64,000 bases of DNA, from NCBI RefSeq assembly GCF_900156155.1, contig NZ_FTMD01000003.1, positions 186,001-250,000 on the forward strand, written 5' to 3'. This document shows, piece by piece, positions 18,856 through 27,707 of the stretch; position 1 is the first letter of the stretch; each line of letters opens with the position of its first letter. Origin of the DNA: Aromatoleum tolulyticum (GTDB taxonomy: Bacteria; Pseudomonadota; Gammaproteobacteria; Burkholderiales; Rhodocyclaceae). A program made the translations under genes and the position numbers. The notes under the pieces are model-generated. The model had not been told where the DNA came from. It saw nothing but the letters and a program-made list of their open reading frames with translations, and did no database searches.

Positions 18856-19908
18856 TCAGAGCGCCGCCAGCACGGCGTCGCCCATCTGCTTCGTGCCCAC
18901 CTTCGTCGTACCCGGCTCGTAGATGTCGCCGGTGCGATATCCCTGAGCGAGGACCTTCTTCACGGCCGTCTCGACGCGGGTAGCGGCGGCCTCGTTATTG
19001 AACGTATAGCGCAGCATCATCGCCGCCGACAGGATCGTCGCGAGCGGGTTCGCCACCCCCTTGCCGGCGATGTCCGGGGCCGAGCCGTGCGAGGGCTCGT
19101 AGAGCCCTTTGTTGTTCGCGTCCAGCGAGGCCGACGGCAGCATGCCGATCGAACCGGTGAGCATCGACGCCTCGTCGGACAGGATGTCGCCGAACATGTT
19201 GCCGGTGACCATCACGTCGAACTGCTTGGGCGCACGGACAAGCTGCATCGCGGCGTTGTCCACGAGCATGTGGGTGAGCTCGACGTCCGGATACTCGGGC
19301 GAAAGCTCGGTCATCACGTCACGCCACAGCTGCGTGGTTTCCAGCACGTTCATCTTGTCGACCGAGCACAGGCGTTTGTTGCGCTTGCGGGCGGCCTCGA
19401 AGGCGACGCGGCCGATGCGGCGGATCTCGGATTCGGTGTAGTGCATGGTGTTGAAACCGTAGCGCTCGCCGTTACGGTTCTCGATGCCGCGCGGCTGACC
19501 GAAGTAGATGTCGCCGGTGAGTTCGCGCACGATCAGGATGTCGAGGCCCGAGACGACCTCGGGCTTGAGCGTCGAGGCATTCGCGAGCTCGGGATAGAGG
19601 ATCGCCGGACGCAGGTTGGCGAACAGGCACAGATCCTTGCGGATGCCCAGCAGGCCGCGCTCGGGGCGCTGCTCGCGCGGCAGGCTGTCCCACTTCGGGC
19701 CGCCGACGGCACCGAGCAGCACGGCGTCGGCCTCGCGCGCGAGCTTGCGCGTCGCTTCCGGATACGGATCGCCGGTCGCATCGACCGCGGCACCGCCCAG
19801 CAGGCCCTCTTCGAGTTCGAACTTCAGGTCCAGCGCGTCGATCACGCGGACGGCTTCGGCCATGATTTCCGGACCGATTCCGTCGCCCGGCAGAACACAA
19901 ATCTTCAT
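18856..19908 (-). CDS. leuB: 3-isopropylmalate dehydrogenase
   Basis: LeuB oxidises and decarboxylates 3-isopropylmalate in leucine synthesis. The 350-residue protein begins [20 protein letters not shown]. It contains the substrate-binding [20 protein letters not shown], the metal site DNAAMQLVR, and [14 protein letters not shown] near the C-terminus. It lies in a leuC-leuD-leuB order, 34 bases after leuD. Confidence 0.97.
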   Translation of the reverse strand: MKICVLPGDGIGPEIMAEAVRVIDALDLKFELEEGLLGGAAVDATGDPYPEATRKLAREADAVLLGAVGGPKWDSLPREQRPERGLLGIRKDLCLFANLRPAILYPELANASTLKPEVVSGLDILIVRELTGDIYFGQPRGIENRNGERYGFNTMHYTESEIRRIGRVAFEAARKRNKRLCSVDKMNVLETTQLWRDVMTELSPEYPDVELTHMLVDNAAMQLVRAPKQFDVMVTGNMFGDILSDEASMLTGSIGMLPSASLDANNKGLYEPSHGSAPDIAGKGVANPLATILSAAMMLRYTFNNEAAATRVETAVKKVLAQGYRTGDIYEPGTTKVGTKQMGDAVLAAL

Positions 19909-19942
19909 CAGCAGGTTTCTCCAGGTGCCCTTGCAGCGCTGC

Positions 19943-20581
19943 TCAGGCGAAATAATAGGGGTGCTCGGCGCGGCGCTTTTCCTCGAAAGCGCGGATCTTG
20001 TCTGCGTGGCGCAGCGTCAGGCCGATGTCGTCCCAGCCGTTAAGCAGACATTCCTTGCGGAATGGATCGACGTCGAACTTGACGATCATGCCGTCAGGAC
20101 GGGTGACCGTCTGCGCCGCCAGATCGACCACGAGGCGGTAGCCATCGGCCGCCTCGCACTGACGGAAGAGCTCGTCGACCTGCGCCGCCGGCAGCACGAT
20201 CGGCAACACCCCGTTCTTGAAGCAGTTGTTGAAGAAGATGTCGGCGAAACTCGTGCCGATCAGCACACGGAAGCCGTAGTCCTCGAGAGCCCACGGCGCG
20301 TGCTCGCGCGAGCTGCCGCAGCCGAAATTGTCACGGGTGAGCAGGATCTGCGCGCCCTGGTAGCGCGCCTTGTTCAGTACGAAATCCGGATTCCCGGGAC
20401 GGCCGCTGCAATCCTGCCCCGGCTCGCCGTGATCGAGGTAACGCCATTCGTCGAAAAGGTTCGGACCGAAGCCGCTGCGCTTGATCGACTTCAGGAACTG
20501 CTTGGGGATGATCGCGTCGGTGTCGACGTTCGCACGATCGAGCGGCACGGCCAGCGCTTCGAGTGTGGTAAACGGTTTCAT
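19943..20581 (-). CDS. leuD: 3-isopropylmalate dehydratase small subunit
   Basis: LeuD is the swivelling small subunit of isopropylmalate isomerase. The 212-residue length is normal. The family motifs [18 protein letters not shown] near the N-terminus and [15 protein letters not shown] in the middle are present. It lies 75 bases after leuC and needs LeuC for activity. Confidence 0.97.
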   Translation of the reverse strand: MKPFTTLEALAVPLDRANVDTDAIIPKQFLKSIKRSGFGPNLFDEWRYLDHGEPGQDCSGRPGNPDFVLNKARYQGAQILLTRDNFGCGSSREHAPWALEDYGFRVLIGTSFADIFFNNCFKNGVLPIVLPAAQVDELFRQCEAADGYRLVVDLAAQTVTRPDGMIVKFDVDPFRKECLLNGWDDIGLTLRHADKIRAFEEKRRAEHPYYFA

Positions 20582-20656
20582 TCTTTCACTACCCTCTGGA
20601 TGGCCCGGCCATCCGTGTCAATATCGGTCGTCGGCGCGGCCTCGCGCCGGATGAGT

Positions 20657-22066
20657 TCAGGAAAGCTCGCGGACATCCACGAAGTGCCCGGCCACGGCCG
20701 CGGCGACAGCCATCGCAGGGCTCACGAGATGCGTGCGGCCGCCCGCGCCCTGGCGCCCTTCGAAATTGCGGTTCGAGGTCGAGGCGCAATGCTCGCCCGG
20801 TTCGAGACGGTCCGCGTTCATCGCCAGGCACATCGAGCACCCCGGCTCGCGCCATTCGAAGCCCGCGTCGATGAAGATCTTGTCGAGGCCCTCAGTTTCA
20901 GCCTGTTGCTTCACCAGGCCCGAACCGGGAACGACCAGGACGCGCTTGACGCTCGCCGCCTTCTTCCGCCCCTTGGCGACCGCCGCCGCTTCGCGCAGGT
21001 CTTCGATGCGCGAATTCGTGCACGACCCGATGAACACCTGATCCACCGGGATCTCGCTGATCGCCGTATTCGGTGCAAGGCCCATGTACTTGAGCGCGCG
21101 CTCGACGCCTTCGCGCTTGACCGGATCGGCGATCTTCGCCGGATCCGGCACGCGGCCGGTCACCGTCTCGACCATCTCGGGCGAGGTGCCCCAGGTGACC
21201 TGCGGCAGGATCTCGGCGGCGTCGAGTTCGACGACGCGGTCGAAGCGCGCGCCCTCGTCCGACTTCAGGGTGCGCCAGTAGGCTGCAGCCTTGTCGAAGA
21301 GCTCGCCCTTGGGCGCGAACGGCTTGCCGCGCAGGTAGTCGATCGTGATGTCATCGACGCCGACGAGACCGGCACGCGCGCCCGCTTCGATCGCCATGTT
21401 GCACAGGGTCATGCGCCCTTCCATCGTCAGCGCGCGGATCGCGCTGCCGCCGAATTCGATCGCATAACCCGTGCCGCCCGCAGTACCGATGCGGCCGATC
21501 ACGGCGAGTGCGATGTCCTTCGCGTACACGCCACGCCCGAGCTTGCCGTCGACCTTGACCAGCATGGTCTTCGACTTCTTCTGCAGCAGGCACTGCGTCG
21601 CCATCACATGCTCGACCTCGGAGGTGCCGATACCGTGCGCCAGACAGGCGAACGCACCGTGCGTGGAGGTGTGCGAGTCACCACAGACGACGGTCATGCC
21701 GGGCAGCGTCGCGCCATTCTCGGGCCCGATCACATGAACGATGCCCTGGCGCGAGTCCTTGAACGGGAAATAAGCCAGCGCGCCGACCTCACGGATGTTG
21801 GCGTCCAGCGTTTCGACCTGCTGGCGCGAAACCGGATCCTCGATGCCCCGTTCCCAGTGATCGGTCGGTGTGTTGTGGTCGGCGGTCGCGACGATCGAAC
21901 TCACGCGCCACGGCTTGCGCCCGGCGAGCTTGAGGCCCTCGAAGGCCTGCGGGCTGGTTACCTCGTGCACCAGGTGGCGGTCGATATAAATGAGCGCAGT
22001 ACCGTCGGCCTCCTGGTGGACGACATGACTGGACCACAACTTTTCGTACAGCGTCTGGGCTTCCAT
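20657..22066 (-). CDS. leuC: 3-isopropylmalate dehydratase large subunit
   Basis: LeuC carries the 4Fe-4S cluster of isopropylmalate isomerase. The 469-residue protein starts [18 protein letters not shown]. The three cluster Cys are visible in [15 protein letters not shown] and [11 protein letters not shown]. Substrate motifs [16 protein letters not shown]-like ([20 protein letters not shown]) are present. The start at 22066 gives the usual N-terminus; an upstream in-frame Met adds 8 unlikely residues. It is the first gene of the leu cluster. Confidence 0.97.
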   Translation of the reverse strand: MEAQTLYEKLWSSHVVHQEADGTALIYIDRHLVHEVTSPQAFEGLKLAGRKPWRVSSIVATADHNTPTDHWERGIEDPVSRQQVETLDANIREVGALAYFPFKDSRQGIVHVIGPENGATLPGMTVVCGDSHTSTHGAFACLAHGIGTSEVEHVMATQCLLQKKSKTMLVKVDGKLGRGVYAKDIALAVIGRIGTAGGTGYAIEFGGSAIRALTMEGRMTLCNMAIEAGARAGLVGVDDITIDYLRGKPFAPKGELFDKAAAYWRTLKSDEGARFDRVVELDAAEILPQVTWGTSPEMVETVTGRVPDPAKIADPVKREGVERALKYMGLAPNTAISEIPVDQVFIGSCTNSRIEDLREAAAVAKGRKKAASVKRVLVVPGSGLVKQQAETEGLDKIFIDAGFEWREPGCSMCLAMNADRLEPGEHCASTSNRNFEGRQGAGGRTHLVSPAMAVAAAVAGHFVDVRELS

Positions 22067-22161
22067 CCAATAAATCCCGCGGAAAGACAAGGAAAGGGTC
22101 TTCGATTATTTCACACGCGTCGCCGACTGGATAGGCGGGCCGGACCTTCGCGGCGCCGACC

Positions 22162-22977
22162 TCAGTGGCGCGCCTGCTCGTAGAGCGGCATGACCCGCTG
22201 GGCGTACTCGCCGAGATCCTTGCGCCTCGTGTCGTGCCCGGGGTGAGTCGAAAGCCACTGCGGCGGACCGCCGTTCGAGCGTGACGCCATCTTGTCCCAC
22301 AGGCTGACGGCGGCCCGCGGGTCGTAGCCCGCACGTGCGGCAAGCTCGACGCCGATGCGATCGGCCTCTGTTTCATGCAGGCGCGAATTCGGCAGCTCGA
22401 AGGTCACCTTGCCGACCATGCCCATGAGATCCGTACCGAGCTGTCCGACGCCGAGGATCGCCCCCGCGACGGACGCCCCCACGCTGGTCACCATTGCCTT
22501 CGAAATCTGCTCGCGCGAATGCTCCCTCAAGGCATGCGCGATCTCGTGCCCCATTACCGCAGCGAGCTCGTCGTCGGTGAGTTTCAGCTGATCGATGAGG
22601 CCGGAGTAAACCGCCATTTTGCCCCCCGCCATACACCATGCGTTGAGCTCGTCGGTGTGGATCACATTGACCTCCCATTGCCACTGCGCGGCATCCCGGC
22701 GGAACACGGCGGACTGGGGAATCAGGCGATTGGAGATTGCGCGCACGCGTGCCAGCTGCGCCGGATCGCGGTTGAGCACGCCCTTCTGGCGCGCCTCGCC
22801 CATCACTTGCTGGTACTGCTTGCCGGAGGCCTGCTCGACCTCCGCGGCCGACACCATCATCATCTGGCCGCGATCGACGCCCACGGCGCCGCCACCGGTC
22901 GTCTGCACCGTCTGGCAGGCAGACATGAGCCACGCAGCCGCGGCAACCGACATCATCGTCGCAAATCGACACATCAT
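22162..22977 (-). CDS. M48 family metallopeptidase lipoprotein (LoiP-like)
   Basis: This 271-residue protein has a lipoprotein signal with lipobox LMSAC near residue 20. The zinc-protease motif HEIAH lies in AAVMGHEIAHALREHSREQ, with the downstream Glu ligand in HETEADRIGVELAARAGY. Such proteins are periplasmic, membrane-anchored proteases in envelope quality control (LoiP/BepA relatives). It lacks the C-terminal TPRs of BepA, so it is closer to LoiP. The start overlaps the stop of the MFS gene by 4 bases. Confidence 0.88.
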   Translation of the reverse strand: MMCRFATMMSVAAAAWLMSACQTVQTTGGGAVGVDRGQMMMVSAAEVEQASGKQYQQVMGEARQKGVLNRDPAQLARVRAISNRLIPQSAVFRRDAAQWQWEVNVIHTDELNAWCMAGGKMAVYSGLIDQLKLTDDELAAVMGHEIAHALREHSREQISKAMVTSVGASVAGAILGVGQLGTDLMGMVGKVTFELPNSRLHETEADRIGVELAARAGYDPRAAVSLWDKMASRSNGGPPQWLSTHPGHDTRRKDLGEYAQRVMPLYEQARH

Positions 22978-24155
22978 CCGAGCCCTCCGTCCATCATCGA
23001 CTCCTCTCCGCTACGCCAGCCCAGCATCAGCCAGGCGAGACCTGCCAGCGCGAATAGCGAACCCAGAGTATAGGTCCACGCCGGCCCCACGGTTTCCCAC
23101 GTAAATCCGCTCACAAGCCCGCCCAGCATCCCTCCCGCACCAAAGGAAATACTTCCGTAGAGGGCCTGCCCGTGCGACTGCAGCTTGCCGCGAAACCACT
23201 GGTTCACCGCCGCGATCGCCGCCGCATGGTAGGCACCGAAGGTTGCTCCGTGCAGGAGCTGGGCAAACACCAGCACCGCAAGCGACCCGACGCCCCAGCC
23301 GATCGCCGCAAAGCGCACGACGGCGCACGCAAACGCGAAGACCAGGATCGCGCGCATCGAATAGCGGCGCAGCAGCCTCGGCATGAACATGAAGACCACG
23401 ATCTCGGCGACCACGCCGAGTGACCACATCCAGCCGACCACCGACTTGTCGTAGCCGTGATCGACGAGGAATATCGAATAGAACACGTACAGCGCACCGT
23501 GTGCGGCCGACATCAGGAAGCACGCGACCAGGAGCGCCCGAACCTCGGGGCGCCGGAGCGTCTCATGCAGGCTCGCGCTCTCGCGATGGGCGAGCGGTCG
23601 CGCGGCCTCGGGCAGCGCCGCCGCGCACAGGGCGATCGCTGCGAGGATCGCCGCAGTGATCCACAGCACCGATTGGAGCGGGAGGAAATCGAGCATGTAT
23701 CCGAGCCCGAGCACAGCGGCGATGAACCCGACCGATCCCCACACGCGGATACTGGCGTATCGCCCGGAGTGCGCCCCCAGATGGGCGAACGTCAGACTTT
23801 CTACCAGCGGCAGCGCGGCGCTCCAGAAGAAAGCCATCAGGGCCATGGCCAGGAACAGCCCTTCGAAACGCGTTGTGAAGAAGAAGACACAGAAGCCGAC
23901 GAGGCTCGCCCACGCCGACACGCGGATGATGGCGAGCCGCCGGCCAAAGCGCTCGGCCAGCCAGCCCCACATGTTCGGAGCCAGCACGCGCATCACCTGC
24001 ATCAACGACATCAACAGCGCGATGTCGGTCGCCGACAGCGCGATCGACTGCAAGTAGAGCGTGAAATAGGGCGAAAAGGCGCCGACGAACGCGAAATAGG
24101 AAAAGTAGTAGGCCGAAAGACGCCAGTAGGGAACCGCCGCGACGCCTTGATGCAA
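22974..24155 (-). CDS. MFS transporter (HcaT-like)
   Basis: This 393-residue protein has about twelve transmembrane segments and the MFS loop GWLAERFGRR between helices 2 and 3. The N-terminus (YWRLSAYYFSYFAFVGAFSPYFTLYLQ) is typical of the HcaT/nucleoside-proton-symporter-like MFS group, whose best-known member is the E. coli putative phenylpropionate transporter. The substrate cannot be told. It is translationally coupled to the downstream protease by a 4-base overlap. Confidence 0.82.
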   Translation of the reverse strand: MHQGVAAVPYWRLSAYYFSYFAFVGAFSPYFTLYLQSIALSATDIALLMSLMQVMRVLAPNMWGWLAERFGRRLAIIRVSAWASLVGFCVFFFTTRFEGLFLAMALMAFFWSAALPLVESLTFAHLGAHSGRYASIRVWGSVGFIAAVLGLGYMLDFLPLQSVLWITAAILAAIALCAAALPEAARPLAHRESASLHETLRRPEVRALLVACFLMSAAHGALYVFYSIFLVDHGYDKSVVGWMWSLGVVAEIVVFMFMPRLLRRYSMRAILVFAFACAVVRFAAIGWGVGSLAVLVFAQLLHGATFGAYHAAAIAAVNQWFRGKLQSHGQALYGSISFGAGGMLGGLVSGFTWETVGPAWTYTLGSLFALAGLAWLMLGWRSGEESMMDGGLG

Positions 24156-24220
24156 TTCAGCCCCTCACGCCCCGGAAGCCGGCAAGGGCACCGGAATTCG
24201 ACACCGACAATCCGGCCCCG

Positions 24221-25354
24221 TCAGGCGCGCGGCGGAGGGACGCGCTGCACACCCTGTGGCGCCAGCCGCGCGATCCTGGGCGTTTCGGTCATCACGTCGC
24301 CGCATTGCGCGCGATGGCGCAATGCATGATCCATCAGCACGATGGCCAGCATCGCCTCGGCGATCGGGGTTGCGCGGATGCCGACGCAGGGGTCGTGCCG
24401 CCCGTGCGTATTCACGATCACGGGCTTGCCCTGCTTGTCGATCGAGCGGCGATCGAGACGGATGCTGGAGGTCGGCTTCACCGCCATGCTCACGATGATG
24501 TCCTGACCGCTCGAAATGCCGCCGAGCACGCCACCCGCGTTGTTCGTCAGGTAGCCCTCTGGCGTCATCTCATCGGAATGTTCGGTGCCGTGCTGCGTCA
24601 CGCACTCGAAGCCGGCGCCGATCTCGACCCCCTTCACGGCGTTGATGCCCATCATCGCATACGCGATGTCGGCGTCGAGCCGGTCATAGACGGGTTCGCC
24701 CCAGCCCACCGGAACGCCCGTGGCGACGACGTCGATACGCGCGCCGATCGAATCCCCGGACTTGCGCAACTCGTCCATGTAGGCCTCGAGTTGCGGAACG
24801 ATTCCGGCATTGGGCGCGAAGAACGGGTTACGCGAAACCTCGTCCCAGCTCACGAAGGGGATCGGGATGGGACCGAGCTGCGACATGAAGCCGCGAATCA
24901 CGATGCCGTAGCGCTCCTGCAACCACTTCCGCGCGATCGCGCCGGCCGCCACCCGCACCGCCGTCTCGCGCGCAGACGAGCGACCGCCTCCGCGATAGTC
25001 GCGAATCCCGTATTTTTGCCAGTACTCGTAGTCGGCATGTCCGGGACGGAAGGTCTCGGAGATGTTGCCGTAGTCACGCGAGCGTTGATCCTGATTGCGG
25101 ATCAGAAGGGCGATCGGCGTACCGGTCGTCACCCCCTCGAACACCCCCGACAGGATCTCCACCTCGTCCGGCTCGCGGCGCTGAGTCACGTGGCGCGAGG
25201 TACCCGGTTTGCGGCGATCGAGTTCGACCTGGATCTCTTCGGCCGAAATCGGCAGTCCCGGCGGACAGCCATCGACGACGCAGCCGATCGCGGGTCCGTG
25301 GGACTCACCGAAGGAGGTGACACAAAAGAGTTTACCTAGGGTGTTGCCGGACAT
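24221..25354 (-). CDS. aroC: Chorismate synthase
   Basis: AroC makes chorismate from EPSP using reduced FMN, the last shared step to aromatic amino acids. The 377-residue protein begins [25 protein letters not shown] and contains [30 protein letters not shown]-type motif 2 (about residues 103-133) and the C-terminal [17 protein letters not shown]. All conserved signatures are intact. It follows ilvN by about 100 bases, with a hairpin between them. Confidence 0.97.
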   Translation of the reverse strand: MSGNTLGKLFCVTSFGESHGPAIGCVVDGCPPGLPISAEEIQVELDRRKPGTSRHVTQRREPDEVEILSGVFEGVTTGTPIALLIRNQDQRSRDYGNISETFRPGHADYEYWQKYGIRDYRGGGRSSARETAVRVAAGAIARKWLQERYGIVIRGFMSQLGPIPIPFVSWDEVSRNPFFAPNAGIVPQLEAYMDELRKSGDSIGARIDVVATGVPVGWGEPVYDRLDADIAYAMMGINAVKGVEIGAGFECVTQHGTEHSDEMTPEGYLTNNAGGVLGGISSGQDIIVSMAVKPTSSIRLDRRSIDKQGKPVIVNTHGRHDPCVGIRATPIAEAMLAIVLMDHALRHRAQCGDVMTETPRIARLAPQGVQRVPPPRA

Positions 25355-25430
25355 CGCAATCTCGACCAGAACGTGAATCGGAAGGAGTTTTGCAGTTTAG
25401 CACAGCGCCGTTTCGCCCCTTCCGACAGGC

Positions 25431-25451
25431 GGCCGGGCGACACGCCCGGCC
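25431..25451 (-). terminator. ilvBN terminator-like hairpin
   Basis: A perfect 9-bp stem GGCCGGGCG / CGCCCGGCC with a 3-base loop lies just beyond the ilvN stop. It has no T-tract, so it may only protect or pause the transcript before aroC. Confidence 0.5.
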
Positions 25452-25456
25452 CGACC

Positions 25457-25777
25457 TCAATGGAAGTACTTCTCGAGACGCTCGAATACCTCGTGCTCGG
25501 CGCCGTGGCGACGCACGGAAAGCACGTCGACCAACTTCTCGACCTGCAGCACCATCTGCTCGAGACGCTGATCCTCGAACACCAGCAGCCAGATGCGGCT
25601 GCGGCTGGTGTCGGACATCGGCATGCACAGGATGCCCTCGACGTTGAACGCCCTGCGGGCGAACAGGTTGCAGATGTGACTCATCACGCCCGGGTGATTA
25701 TTCACTTCGAGTTCCAGCACCACCTTGGCGAAACCTTGTTGCTGCAAAGGCTCGGCGACTTGTTCGATCATGTTCAA
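25457..25777 (-). CDS. ilvN: Acetolactate synthase small (regulatory) subunit, short IlvN-type
   Basis: This 106-residue protein has a single ACT domain (LELEVNNHPGVMSHICNLFARRAFNVEG). It matches the short IlvN form rather than the longer IlvH (about 160 residues). The subunit activates the catalytic subunit and gives valine feedback inhibition. The start overlaps the ilvB stop by 4 bases, which fits equal synthesis of the two subunits. The short form together with the Val-rich leader upstream points to an ilvBN (AHAS I-like) operon. Confidence 0.9.
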   Translation of the reverse strand: MNMIEQVAEPLQQQGFAKVVLELEVNNHPGVMSHICNLFARRAFNVEGILCMPMSDTSRSRIWLLVFEDQRLEQMVLQVEKLVDVLSVRRHGAEHEVFERLEKYFH

Positions 25778-27441
25778 CCTCCGATCATTTCAGTATTGGC
25801 AGCGCCCGGCGGCACCATCGGATAAACGAATTCCTCGCGGCTGATCGACGCATGGATCAGGCACGGTCCGCGGCTTTGCAGCGCCTGCGCGAGCGTCGCG
25901 CGCGGATTCGGCGAACTATCCAGATCCACAGCCGCTATGCCGAAGCCCTCGGCGATCTTCACGAAATCGGGTTCGCCGCGGTACTTCGACGCAAACACGC
26001 GTTTGCCGTAAAAAAGGTTCTGCTGCTGATACACGAGACCAAGCGAGTTGTTGTTCATCAGCACGATCTTGACGTTCAGCCCCTCCTCGGCGAGCGTCGC
26101 GAGCTCCTGGATATTCATCTTGAAGCTCCCGTCTCCGGTAAAGCACACCACGGTACGATCGGGTTCGGAAAGCGCGGCGCCGATCGCCGCCGGGACTCCG
26201 AAGCCCATCGTTCCGAGGCCCCCCGAGGTCAGCCACTGGCGCGGACGCCGGAACGGATAGGCCTGGGCGACCCACATCTGGTGCTGCCCGACGTCGGTCG
26301 CGATGACGGCCTCGTCGTCCAGAGCGGCGGCGACCGCATGCACCAGACCATAGTGGGCGCGGGGATCGTCGCGCCCCGGCATCACCATCGGGAAACGCGA
26401 CTTCAGGCTATCCACGTGCGACAGCCAGCGCTTGCGCAGGCTTTGCTTCACGCGCGGGAGCAGAGCCGCCAGCACGGTCGCAACATCGCCGTTGATCGCC
26501 ACGTGCGCCGTCTTGATCTTGTGCAGCTCTGCCGGATCGATGTCGATATGGATGATCTGCGCATTGGGACAGAATTGCGCCGCCTTGCCGATCGCGCGGT
26601 CGTCGAAGCGCGCGCCGACGCAGATCAGCAGGTCCGATTCCTCGAGAACGAAATTCGTGTAACGCGCGGCGTGCATGCCGAGCATGCCGATGGACAGCGG
26701 ATGATCGACCGGCATCGTGCCCAGCGCCATCAGCGTCATCGTCGTCGGCAGTCCGGCCTGCTCCGCCAGCGTGACCGCCAGCCGCGAGGCCCCCGAATGC
26801 ACGACGCCCCCGCCCAGATACAGTACGGGACGCTCCGCCTCGTCGATCATCTTCGCAGCCGTCTCGATCGCGACCATGTCCAGAGCGGGCACCGGATCCG
26901 GCACGGCCGGCTCGGGGTAGGCCTCGAAGCTCACCAACTGATTCTGCACGTCCTTCGGAACGTCAATGAGCACCGGCCCGGGGCGGCCGGACATCGCGAT
27001 GCGGAATGCCTGCGGGATGACTTCAAGCAGTTCCGTGGCCGAACGGACGAGGAAGTTGTGCTTGGTGATCGGCACGGTCATGCCGTAGATATCGACTTCC
27101 TGGAAGGCATCCGTGCCGATCATCGACAGCGGCACCTGGCCCGTGATCGCGACCATGGGAATCGAATCGAGACGCGCATCCGCGATCGCGGTCACCAGAT
27201 TCGTCGCGCCCGGACCGCTGGACGCGAAACACACTTCCGGACGCCCGGACACCCGCGCCATGCCTTGCGCCATGAAGCCCGCCCCTTGCTCGTGACGAGC
27301 GAGCACGTGACGGATGATGTCGCTACCGGACAAGGCATCGTACAGGGGCAGGATGGCCCCCCCGGGGATTCCTGCAATGGTACGAATACCCTGCCGTTCA
27401 AGCAGGCGCACGATCAACTCGGCGCCGGTCATTTGCATCAT
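25774..27441 (-). CDS. ilvB: Acetolactate synthase large (catalytic) subunit
   Basis: This TPP enzyme condenses two pyruvates to acetolactate (or pyruvate with 2-ketobutyrate) in valine, leucine and isoleucine synthesis. The 555-residue product has the catalytic Glu in HVLARHEQGAGFMAQG, and the TPP motif GDGSFKMNIQELATLAEEG ... NNNSLG at about residues 430-465. The ATG at 27441 is preceded by AAGGAG six bases upstream; an upstream TTG at 27474 is less likely. A 28-codon Val-rich leader ORF and intrinsic terminator lie immediately upstream, so transcription is probably controlled by attenuation. Confidence 0.96.
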   Translation of the reverse strand: MMQMTGAELIVRLLERQGIRTIAGIPGGAILPLYDALSGSDIIRHVLARHEQGAGFMAQGMARVSGRPEVCFASSGPGATNLVTAIADARLDSIPMVAITGQVPLSMIGTDAFQEVDIYGMTVPITKHNFLVRSATELLEVIPQAFRIAMSGRPGPVLIDVPKDVQNQLVSFEAYPEPAVPDPVPALDMVAIETAAKMIDEAERPVLYLGGGVVHSGASRLAVTLAEQAGLPTTMTLMALGTMPVDHPLSIGMLGMHAARYTNFVLEESDLLICVGARFDDRAIGKAAQFCPNAQIIHIDIDPAELHKIKTAHVAINGDVATVLAALLPRVKQSLRKRWLSHVDSLKSRFPMVMPGRDDPRAHYGLVHAVAAALDDEAVIATDVGQHQMWVAQAYPFRRPRQWLTSGGLGTMGFGVPAAIGAALSEPDRTVVCFTGDGSFKMNIQELATLAEEGLNVKIVLMNNNSLGLVYQQQNLFYGKRVFASKYRGEPDFVKIAEGFGIAAVDLDSSPNPRATLAQALQSRGPCLIHASISREEFVYPMVPPGAANTEMIGG

Positions 27442-27486
27442 CTTGCGCTCCTTCGGTTCGGTGTCGGGCATCAAAACCGGCGGCGC

Positions 27487-27526
27487 AAAAACAAAAACCC
27501 CCGCCGGGCTTGCGCGCCGGCGGGGG
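27487..27526 (-). terminator. Attenuator terminator before ilvB
   Basis: A perfect 10-bp stem CCCCCGCCGG / CCGGCGGGGG with a 9-base loop is followed on the minus strand by TTTTTGTTTTT. It lies 27 bases after the leader-peptide stop codon and about 45 bases before the ilvB start. This is the expected layout of a translation-coupled attenuator. Confidence 0.92.
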
Positions 27527-27552
27527 TTGGAATCTCTTGTTTGCTTCTGTCC

Positions 27553-27639
27553 TTACCCTCGAGACGCGCGGCCGCCTACGCCTACTACTACGCGTACGGA
27601 CAGGGCGACTACAACGAGGGCACGAACCAGATGGGTCAT
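27553..27639 (-). CDS. ivbL: ilvB operon leader peptide (IvbL-like)
   Basis: This 28-codon ORF starts ATG ACC CAT and ends TAA. The peptide reads MTHLVRALVVVALSVRVVVG then VGGRASRG, with nine Val and three Leu codons and no Ile. Val codons are clustered as VVV twice, the second cluster broken by V-R-VVV, recalling the E. coli IvbL leader. It is followed by a strong terminator and then ilvB. When charged tRNA-Val (or tRNA-Leu) is short, the ribosome should stall and prevent the terminator from forming. No good Shine-Dalgarno sequence is seen upstream. It is too short for routine ORF calling. The coding assignment rests on codon content and position. Confidence 0.85.
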   Translation of the reverse strand: MTHLVRALVVVALSVRVVVGVGGRASRG

Positions 27640-27667
27640 CGGGACAAAGACAAACAGTTAAGGCTCA

Positions 27668-27697
27668 AATCTAAACACAGGCTCGACGGAAACACAA
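27668..27697 (-). promoter_or_regulatory. Possible ilvB operon promoter
   Basis: On the minus strand TTGTGT is followed after 16-18 bases by TTTAGA/TAGATT, ending about 30 bases before the leader ATG and lying between the fadD stop and the leader. It is a weak match, placed by position. Confidence 0.35.
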
Positions 27698-27707
27698 GCA
27701 CCTTTGC

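Noticed and set aside
17806-20043. 745-residue reading frame on the plus strand
   Set aside because: It is the antisense shadow of asd and leuB, both with complete catalytic motifs; GC-rich codon bias creates such long frames.
19616-22183. 855-residue reading frame on the plus strand
   Set aside because: Antisense to leuB, leuD and leuC; no recognisable domain and rich in Arg, His and Asp as expected for a shadow.
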